Positions 1 through 5,118 of a DNA stretch of 5,118 bases are shown here, piece after piece. Location: assembly GCA_030044455.1 (NCBI GenBank), contig JASHVU010000066.1, positions 1-5,118 on the forward strand, given 5' to 3'. The stretch comes from Acidobacteriaceae bacterium. GTDB lineage: Bacteria > Acidobacteriota > Terriglobia > Terriglobales > Acidobacteriaceae. A program made the position numbers and the translations under genes. Within the stretch, counting starts at the first letter, position 1. Every line of letters starts with the position of its first letter. The notes under the pieces were generated by a model that made no database searches, was not told the DNA's origin, and saw only the letters and a list, made by a program, of their open reading frames with translations.

Positions 1-1853
1 AGCCCATAAGTGGTTTGGTAACGGAGGCCGTAATTGACGGTCAGGTGGTGGGATACACGCCAGGAATCTTCAGCGTAGAGGCCGAGCCGTTGAACATTCT
101 GCGAAAAGCTGCCGTCGCCCGCTGGCGTGTAAGTGCAGGTGATGCCTGAAGCTGCGCTGGGTTCGGGATTGCACTGCGAGGCAGGCGAAACAAAATAAAA
201 CGGCAACGCACCGGTGATGCCGCCGCAGTCTGCTCCGGGCGGATTGATGTAGCAATCGGGATTGGCCGAATATTTGATGATCTGCTCGGCCGTGGAAGCA
301 AATGCGCCGCTCAACACCGGTTCGTGAATAAAGTCCACGCCAAATTTGAAGGCGTGATTCCCCGCAACATGCGCCAGGTCGTAGCGCAACTGATACTTCT
401 CCTGGTTGCGCAGGTCGGGGAAGAGGGTGATGGGAGTTGCAAACTGGTTGTCGCCGAAGGTTTCGAATCCTGAAATGGTCAACGCTGTCGAGCTGAAGGG
501 AAATGCCAACGCGAAGCCGAGATTTGAGTTTCGCGTCTGCGTAAGGTGCAACAGGCTGGCGTCAAGGACCAGATTGCCGAGCCAGGTTGGGTTGAAAGTA
601 TAGGCGTTGCCGATCACCGCGTTCCAATAGTTGTTGTGCGTCAGCAGTCCAGTGGAAGGCAGAGTACCCTGCTCTACTAACGCGTTGTGGGTAAGATACG
701 TGTCTTCTGAGATGCGCAGAAACCAATGCGACTTGCGCGACTGGGCCCAGTCAAAACGCACCGTGCCGAGATAGTCGCGGAAAGGGATGGGGACGGTGGC
801 GGGAACGGCGATAGAAGTTACGCTGGAGATCAAGCCTTCGGAAGCGATTGTGCTCAGCGCATCGAATTGAGTGGTGCTGGCCGGGCTGTACGCGATGCTG
901 GCATTTTCATGGACATTCTCGAATGAGGTGAAGAACCACAGCCTGTCTTTTACGGCGGGCCCGCCCAGAGTGCCGACATAATTCTGGCGGGAGAACGGCT
1001 GCTTCGGGTTATGCACGCAGATTCCATTCGTGCAGGTTTCAGCCGGATTCTCAATTGGAAAACGGGCGTTGAGGGCCGCCGCCCGCTCGTAGAATGCCCC
1101 GTCACCGTGCCAGTCGTTGGTGCCGCGCTTGGTGGTAATCACCACGGATCCGGCGGTGGTCCAGCCAGTATCGGCGTCTTCATTCGAGGTACGTACGGCA
1201 AACTCCTGAATGCCGTCGGGCGAAAAATTCTGGAGAAAGCCGCCAATCCAGTCGTCGGAATTTTCGGCCCCGTCAACCGACAACTCGTTGTTTAAGCCCG
1301 AGCTTCCCCCAGTGGAAACAGCGGTGATGCGGGCCTTAGTGGGATCGGACGGCTCGACCGGTTCGGTTCCGGGAACGAGATAAGCAATGTTGGCGAAGCT
1401 GCGCGCAGGTAGCGGAAGAGATTCGAGGTCCTGGCTACCGACAACTCCCCCATGCACTGCGCTCGAAGTGTCAATGGTTGCGGTGGTGATCGAGGAAGGT
1501 GCGCCTTGCACATTGACAGTCTCACGTCCACTTTCCGGTTTGAGTGTGACGTTGATATCGCGGACAACGCTGACTGCGACATCAACATCGGCCGTGGCCC
1601 GTGCGAAGCCTTTTGCGGTAACGATGACGCGATAAGAACCGGGAAGCAGCCCCTCAATGCGGAATTCTCCTTGCCCATTTGCCGTCTCTGAGCGGCTAAT
1701 TGAAGACCCGGCGGCCTCTACCACAACTTGAGCGCCGGCCACTCGCGCGCCGGTGGCGTCCAGGATCTCTCCACGAAGCGCGCCGTTTGGATTCTGCGCG
1801 CTCGACACCGCTGCTGCCAGAAGTATTGCCGTGAACATTGCCGGAGTTTTCAT
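1..1853 (-). CDS. Oar-like TonB-dependent receptor, N-terminal part (3' end beyond window)
   Basis: An uninterrupted frame of 617 codons runs from ATG at 1853 to the window edge. The product is an outer-membrane beta-barrel transporter, expected to import a substrate using TonB energy. Residues 1-19 form a signal peptide (likely cut VSSA|QNP). Residues about 23-105 form a carboxypeptidase-regulatory-like (CarboxypepD_reg) beta-sandwich, with the typical GEFRIEGLLPGSYRVIV segment at 62-78. ETVNVQG at 111-117 resembles a TonB box. A plug domain follows to about residue 250 (LSVDGAENSDDWIGG, SPDGIQEFAVRTSNE, VVITTKRGTNDWHG). Barrel signatures follow: GTLGGPAVKDRLWFF at 294-308 and, near the edge, YAEDSWRV with LTVNYGLRY. 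Family members are usually about 1000-1200 residues, so roughly half is present. The start is supported by GAGAGG nine bases upstream and by the signal peptide. The gene lies 47 bases after the propeller gene. The substrate is unknown. Confidence 0.93.
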   Translation of the reverse strand, partial: MKTPAMFTAILLAAAVSSAQNPNGALRGEILDATGARVAGAQVVVEAAGSSISRSETANGQGEFRIEGLLPGSYRVIVTAKGFARATADVDVAVSVVRDINVTLKPESGRETVNVQGAPSSITTATIDTSSAVHGGVVGSQDLESLPLPARSFANIAYLVPGTEPVEPSDPTKARITAVSTGGSSGLNNELSVDGAENSDDWIGGFLQNFSPDGIQEFAVRTSNEDADTGWTTAGSVVITTKRGTNDWHGDGAFYERAAALNARFPIENPAETCTNGICVHNPKQPFSRQNYVGTLGGPAVKDRLWFFTSFENVHENASIAYSPASTTQFDALSTIASEGLISSVTSIAVPATVPIPFRDYLGTVRFDWAQSRKSHWFLRISEDTYLTHNALVEQGTLPSTGLLTHNNYWNAVIGNAYTFNPTWLGNLVLDASLLHLTQTRNSNLGFALAFPFSSTALTISGFETFGDNQFATPITLFPDLRNQEKYQLRYDLAHVAGNHAFKFGVDFIHEPVLSGAFASTAEQIIKYSANPDCYINPPGADCGGITGALPFYFVSPASQCNPEPSAASGITCTYTPAGDGSFSQNVQRLGLYAEDSWRVSHHLTVNYGLRYQTTYG

Positions 1854-1900
1854 GTGCAGATACCTCTCAGCAAGAAAAGAAACGCACATCGAGGCTGGCT
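1854..1900 (-). other. 47-base intergenic gap between propeller and receptor genes
   Basis: The gap holds the receptor's ribosome binding site and a T-rich stretch on the minus strand (about 1869-1883). There is no GC-rich stem before the T-rich stretch, so it does not look like a Rho-independent terminator. I see no convincing -35/-10 pair. The gap is short enough for read-through from the propeller gene, which fits co-transcription. Confidence 0.55.
1863..1868 (-). promoter_or_regulatory. Shine-Dalgarno site of the TonB-dependent receptor
   Basis: On the minus strand this reads GAGAGG, nine bases before the ATG at 1853. It supports that start, which also places a good signal peptide at the very N-terminus. 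Confidence 0.7.
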
Positions 1901-4777
1901 TTACTCATCATCGTCGTCATCAGGCGGAATGGCAGCGCCATTAGGCAATTTGCGTGGATCGGGCTTGACGGTGACGGGCTGCGTCAAGGTTTGGCCGTCA
2001 ACTGTAAGACGTACTGTATAGTCGCCAGGCTGCAATCCCTGAAATCCGCGCCCGGGACGGGCCGGCGCAGCCGGGGGCGGAGCCGCCGACGTTCCGGCGG
2101 GATGGCAGGCGTCCACGGTCGGCGGTGGTGGACGGCGGCCAAATCCGAAGCCGCGCGGCGCCATGGCATTGAGCGCGAAGCGATGCATGCCGGACGCAGC
2201 CGACGGCGGCGGCGCGGGTTCTTCCCAGTAGGCTTGCACGTTGATGGCTTCAGTGTCGACCGGCTTTTGAGGTGTGTCGCTGGCCGCGCAGGCAGCCACC
2301 TTGCCGGCTTTGTCAACCAGTTCAAGTTTGAGCGGTCCGCTGGCCGCGGACTTGAGCCAGTAGTATGCCACCACGCCTGATGGCGGGTTCAGCTCCTGCG
2401 GTTCTTCGTGCGGCAGCGGCGTGCCATCCTGGCCGCCCTGGTGGATGGCCAGCGTTTCGCCCGGCGCAAACAGATACGCATGACTAGCCTCAATCTGAGT
2501 GCCGTTCGCAGCGATCTGGCGCAGCGCCGCCATTTGATCGAGGACCCAGAATCCGCGGCCGAAGGTGGCAACAGCGAGATCGTCGCCGTGCACGACGATG
2601 TCGCGAACCGACGTGACAGGCATGTTGAGCTGGAGGGGCTGCCAATGGTCACCGTCGTCAAAGGAAACATAAACGCGCAGCTCGGTTGCGGCGTAGAGCA
2701 GTCCCTTTTGTTTGGTATCTTCCTTGACTGAGTTCACAAATGCGCCCTCGGGAATTCCGTCGGCCACATTCTTCCAGGTCTTTCCGCCATCATGGGTGCG
2801 AAAGATGTAAGCGTGGTCGTCGGCCAGCCGATGACGATCAACCGAGGCGTACGCGGTCTGCACATCGAAGTGGCCGGCCTCGATCTGCGATACCTTGCTC
2901 CACGCGGTCATCTCGGGCGGCGTTACGTTGCTCCAATGCGCACCATCGTCGCGCGTCACATGAATAAGGCCGTCGTCGGTGCCCACCCACACGGTCTTTG
3001 CATCGAGCGGAGATGGACTCATGGTGTAGACCACGCCGAAGCGATCGGTCATGGTTTGGTCGATGTCTTTCGCCGTGACGGGATCGAGGGTCTTCGGTAC
3101 TTCGGGGTTGAGGCGCGTGAGGTCCGGGCTGATCCGGTCCCAAGTTTTGCCGCGGTCGCGAGTGCGGAAGACAAATTGATTCGAATAGTAGAGCGCATCG
3201 TCTGTCGGGGAAAAAACCTCCGGCAGCGTCCAGGTTTTGCGGTATGGATCACTCGCATCTTCTTTGGGCAGTTCGCCGCCCTCGGGCGCAGAAAGATTGA
3301 GCGCCTGGTTGCAGCGCTGATCGCCGTTGCCGTAGAGCAGGTCAGGGTCTTTGGGGTCGGGCACCACGGTGTCGCTCTCGCCGGCTTCGCAGATTGGCAG
3401 CCAGTTGCCGAAGCCGAGTGTACCGAAGCGCGACCAGGTGCTGACGCTAACCGCACCTGAATCCTGCTGCGCGCCGTAGAGCCAGTAAGGGAAGCGATTA
3501 TCGGCGGCGATGTGATAAACCTGCGCGGTAGGCTGGTTGTACCAGGTGCTCCATGTCTTAGCGCCATCGACTGAAACCACGGTGCCCTGATCGCTCGATA
3601 GCACCATACGATTGCCATCTTTGGGATTGATCCAAAGCTGGTGATAGTCGTCGCCGCCGGGCGCGCCTTTTACGGGTGCCCAGGTTTTGCCGGCGTCGAG
3701 TGTCATGTAGGTGGCTGTGTTGACGTCGTAGGCGCGATCGGGATTGGTGGGATCGACTGCGATCTGGCAGAAGTACCATCCCCGGCCCCACAGGCGCTGT
3801 TCGCTGTTCACCAGTCGCCACGTTGCGCCCGCATCGTCTGAGAGATAAATACCGCCGGAGGGTTTGGGTGCGTTGGCTCCGGTAGGAGGGGGGACGCGAT
3901 AGGAGCGCGCGATTGCCGTGCCTAGATCGTCGACCACCGCGTACAGACGATTTGGATTGCTGGGCGCAACGGCAATTCCGATTTTGCCGACGAAATCGTC
4001 GGTGGGCAGGCCGCCGCTGAGCTGATGCCAGGTATCGCCTCCGTCGCTAGATTTGTACAGGCCTCCGCCGGGCATATTCGATGGTGCATATACAGCCCAT
4101 GGCGGACGGCGCGTTGCCCAGAGCGATGCGTAGATTGTGCGAGGATGTTCGGGATCGAGAGCGAGATCGATGGCGCCCACGTCGTTGGGGTCCTTGGAGC
4201 TCCAGAGGATCTTGGTCCAATGAGAGCCACCATCGGTGGAGCGATACACTCCGCGTTCGGGATTGGCCTTGTAGGCGTGGCCCAGCGCAGCCACGTAGAC
4301 AAGGTTCGGATTGGCGGGGTCGACGACGATTTTGCCGATCTGGCGCGTCTCGGCGAGGCCGATTGAATGCCAGGTCTTTCCCGCGTCGGTCGATTTGAAA
4401 ACACCGATGCCATACGAGTGCTGGCTGCGAATGTCGGGCTCGCCGGTGCCAACGTAAATGACGTTGGGGTCTGAAGGAGCCACGGCGATTGCGCCAATGG
4501 AACCGATGGGGATTCCGGTCACTGGATCGTCGGCAATGGGGAACCAGGTGCGGCCGGAGTTTTCAGTCTTCCACACGCCGCCACCGACCGACCCCATGTA
4601 GAAAGTGTCAGGCTGCGATGCGTTTCCTGAGACGGCATAAGTGCGGCCGCCGCGCATGGGGCCTACATCCCGCCACTCGAAACCGGAGAGCAATGCAGCA
4701 GGGTATCGCTGGGCGGCAACCGGAAGCGTGAAGGCAGCGCAAAGAAATGCGGCAGAAAAAGTACGGGCGGCGGCCAT
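1901..4777 (-). CDS. Secreted BNR/VPS10-type Asp-box beta-propeller protein ('glycosyl hydrolase' family)
   Basis: This 958-residue exported protein is built of sialidase/sortilin-like propeller repeats. Residues 1-22 form a signal peptide (hydrophobic core, likely cut PVAA|QRYP). Eleven Asp-box motifs (S/T-x-D-x-G-x-T/H-W) lie between residues 71 and 712. Segments typical of the acidobacterial family include WRDVGPMRGGRT near the N-terminus, VYHIAADNRFPYWLYGAQQD at 420-439, and DDLAVATFGRGFWVLDQM at 732-749, which appears to close the propeller region. Residues about 800-830 and 918-942 (DYTVRLTVDGQTLTQPVTV) look like beta-sandwich segments, separated by a Pro/Ala-rich linker. The protein ends in an acidic tail, DDDDDE. 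I chose ATG 4777 over in-frame ATG 4858: it has GGAG seven bases upstream and puts the signal peptide first. Many relatives are called glycosyl hydrolases, but I see no proof of catalysis; it may only bind glycan or protein. TAA stop at 1901-1903. Confidence 0.93.
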   Translation of the reverse strand: MAAARTFSAAFLCAAFTLPVAAQRYPAALLSGFEWRDVGPMRGGRTYAVSGNASQPDTFYMGSVGGGVWKTENSGRTWFPIADDPVTGIPIGSIGAIAVAPSDPNVIYVGTGEPDIRSQHSYGIGVFKSTDAGKTWHSIGLAETRQIGKIVVDPANPNLVYVAALGHAYKANPERGVYRSTDGGSHWTKILWSSKDPNDVGAIDLALDPEHPRTIYASLWATRRPPWAVYAPSNMPGGGLYKSSDGGDTWHQLSGGLPTDDFVGKIGIAVAPSNPNRLYAVVDDLGTAIARSYRVPPPTGANAPKPSGGIYLSDDAGATWRLVNSEQRLWGRGWYFCQIAVDPTNPDRAYDVNTATYMTLDAGKTWAPVKGAPGGDDYHQLWINPKDGNRMVLSSDQGTVVSVDGAKTWSTWYNQPTAQVYHIAADNRFPYWLYGAQQDSGAVSVSTWSRFGTLGFGNWLPICEAGESDTVVPDPKDPDLLYGNGDQRCNQALNLSAPEGGELPKEDASDPYRKTWTLPEVFSPTDDALYYSNQFVFRTRDRGKTWDRISPDLTRLNPEVPKTLDPVTAKDIDQTMTDRFGVVYTMSPSPLDAKTVWVGTDDGLIHVTRDDGAHWSNVTPPEMTAWSKVSQIEAGHFDVQTAYASVDRHRLADDHAYIFRTHDGGKTWKNVADGIPEGAFVNSVKEDTKQKGLLYAATELRVYVSFDDGDHWQPLQLNMPVTSVRDIVVHGDDLAVATFGRGFWVLDQMAALRQIAANGTQIEASHAYLFAPGETLAIHQGGQDGTPLPHEEPQELNPPSGVVAYYWLKSAASGPLKLELVDKAGKVAACAASDTPQKPVDTEAINVQAYWEEPAPPPSAASGMHRFALNAMAPRGFGFGRRPPPPTVDACHPAGTSAAPPPAAPARPGRGFQGLQPGDYTVRLTVDGQTLTQPVTVKPDPRKLPNGAAIPPDDDDDE
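2048..2218 (-). other. Pro/Ala/Gly-rich low-complexity segment of the propeller protein
   Basis: Residues about 854-910 contain the runs PAPPPSAAS, GFGFGRRPPPP and SAAPPPAAPARPGRG. The DNA here is locally very GC-rich. The segment lies between two predicted beta-sandwich stretches and probably acts as a flexible linker. Relatives usually carry a 'GLHRFVWDLRY'-type segment here; this protein has GMHRFALNAMAPRGFGFG, a weak match. Confidence 0.6.
2642..4567 (-). repeat. Eleven Asp-box (BNR) repeats within the propeller gene
   Basis: The motif S/T-x-D-x-G-x-T/H-W recurs at 4544-4567, 4370-4393, 4217-4240, 4028-4051, 3818-3841, 3680-3703, 3551-3574, 3140-3163, 2933-2956, 2774-2797 and 2642-2665. 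The first has N in place of the Asp (TENSGRTW), and the seventh is degenerate (SVDGAKTW, lacking Gly at the usual place). Spacing is 43-70 residues apart from one gap of 137 residues between the seventh and eighth. Asp-boxes sit on blade hairpins and mark beta-propeller folds. They are structural and are not catalytic. Confidence 0.92.
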
Positions 4778-4854
4778 ACACGGGCTCCGATTGATACGGG
4801 ATTTTGTCGAACGGCGGGGAGAGCAGTCGGCTAGCAATTGAACTGGATTGTAAA
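4778..4854 (-). other. 77-base intergenic gap before the propeller gene
   Basis: This region separates the stop of the upstream gene from the chosen propeller start and contains the propeller's ribosome binding site. I found no stable hairpin followed by a T-run and no well-spaced -35/-10 pair. The in-frame ATG at 4858 would turn the gap into coding sequence, but its 27 codons carry no recognisable domain. Confidence 0.5.
4785..4788 (-). promoter_or_regulatory. Shine-Dalgarno site deciding the propeller start
   Basis: On the minus strand this reads GGAG (within CGGAG), seven bases before ATG 4777. The competing ATG at 4858 has only a GAGGA directly abutting it, which is too close for a normal ribosome binding site. 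This favours the 958-residue product. Confidence 0.7.
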
Positions 4855-5118
4855 TCATTCCTCATCGCCGATCTCGACCTGATCCTTCAAGCTGTGGTCG
4901 CTTTTGCTCGAGTCGAGATTGAGCAGAGCAAGGTGCTGACGCTGAAGCTGTTCGTTGAGCGCCTTGAGATCGGTCTTCTTGAGTAGCTGCCACTGTTCAA
5001 TGAGGCCGTCGAGTGATTTGACGGAAGTCTGGCAGGCCTCAACCTGTGCTGCGGTGGGAGCGACATCGGCGTTTTCGATTGAGTGCTCGAGTCGCGCCAA
5101 CTGCGTGCGCACCAATCC
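4855..5118 (-). CDS. C-terminal fragment, probable BNR/VPS10-type protein tail (5' part beyond window)
   Basis: The last 87 residues of a protein are visible. The frame is open to the window edge, so the TTG at 5115 is not a real start. The fragment is almost entirely predicted helix: a first helix (LVRTQLARLEHSIENAD), a DVAPTAAQVEAC turn, then a second helix containing LIEQWQLLKKTDLKALNEQL, and a charged tail ending GDEE. From memory of the family, acidobacterial BNR/VPS10 'glycosyl hydrolases' often end this way: a helical pair with an 'APT' turn, a W-x-x-L/I-K-x-x-D-L/V-x-A-L-N-x-Q-L pattern, then the end of the protein. I therefore infer that it is a relative of the downstream propeller protein, although no propeller repeat is visible here. 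Another coiled-coil protein cannot be excluded. TGA stop at 4855-4857; the next gene starts 77 bases on. Confidence 0.6.
   Translation of the reverse strand, partial: GLVRTQLARLEHSIENADVAPTAAQVEACQTSVKSLDGLIEQWQLLKKTDLKALNEQLQRQHLALLNLDSSKSDHSLKDQVEIGDEE

Noticed and set aside
1292..1678. Minus-strand frame of 128 codons inside the receptor gene
   Set aside because: The continuous receptor frame across 1-1853 explains this DNA with signal peptide, CarboxypepD_reg and plug signatures; the other frame has none.
1869..1883. T-rich stretch on the minus strand as a terminator after the propeller gene
   Set aside because: No GC-rich inverted repeat precedes it, so it lacks the stem of a Rho-independent terminator.
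1838..2380. Plus-strand open frame (180 codons) crossing the gap between the two large genes
   Set aside because: The translation is Arg/Gly-rich low complexity, arising antisense to the Pro/Ala-rich linker, and it overlaps the starts and ends of two well-supported minus-strand genes.
2792..3460. Long plus-strand open frame (222 codons) antisense to the propeller gene
   Set aside because: It lies wholly within the propeller gene, where the minus-strand frame carries Asp-boxes and conserved family segments. The product shows no recognisable domain and there is no supported start site. Long antisense frames are expected in GC-rich coding DNA.
3049..3618. Minus-strand frame (189 codons) and similar overlapping frames inside the propeller gene
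   Set aside because: They are out-of-frame shadows with Arg/Ser/Ala-rich composition and no family signature. The in-frame product is clearly the propeller protein.
4778..4854. Promoter in front of the propeller gene
   Set aside because: Only loose matches to -35 or -10 hexamers are present (for example TTTACA at 4849-4854), without a partner at proper spacing.
4778..4858. Possible Tat (twin-arginine) signal in the 27-residue extension (SPRRSTK)
   Set aside because: The residues after RR do not fit the S/T-R-R-x-F-L-K pattern, and the hydrophobic segment is far downstream. A standard Sec signal starts at ATG 4777.

Overview
The window looks like part of a GC-rich genome of the phylum Acidobacteriota (probably class Terriglobia). 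This is inferred from protein style, since there is no marker gene. The two large products belong to families that are heavily expanded there: an Oar-like TonB-dependent receptor with an N-terminal carboxypeptidase-regulatory-like domain, and a secreted Asp-box (BNR/VPS10-type) beta-propeller protein often named 'glycosyl hydrolase'. Similar proteins occur in some other phyla, so the placement is moderate.

All coding sequence is on the minus strand, so transcription runs from high to low coordinates. First (4855-5118) is the last 87 residues of a protein cut by the window edge, a helical, charged tail of the kind found at the C-terminus of BNR/VPS10-type 'glycosyl hydrolases'. After a 77-base gap comes a complete 958-residue secreted BNR/VPS10-type propeller protein (1901-4777) with eleven Asp-box motifs. 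After a further 47 bases comes the N-terminal 617 residues of an Oar-like TonB-dependent receptor (1-1853), which runs off the left edge with an open frame and no stop codon.

The short gaps, the shared orientation, the Shine-Dalgarno sequences in front of both complete starts, and the absence of a visible terminator suggest one transcription unit. The predicted products would all act outside the cytoplasm: one or two exported propeller proteins and one outer-membrane transporter. A joint role in capturing and importing a glycan, peptide or other large substrate is possible, but nothing in the sequence identifies the substrate.

I found no RNA gene, CRISPR array, insertion sequence, attachment site or clear promoter. 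The plus-strand open frames are shadows of the minus-strand genes. The window is mostly ordinary for this kind of genome. The points most worth a second look are the apparent tandem propeller genes with different C-terminal ends, the paired cysteines of the receptor, and the start-site choice of the propeller gene.
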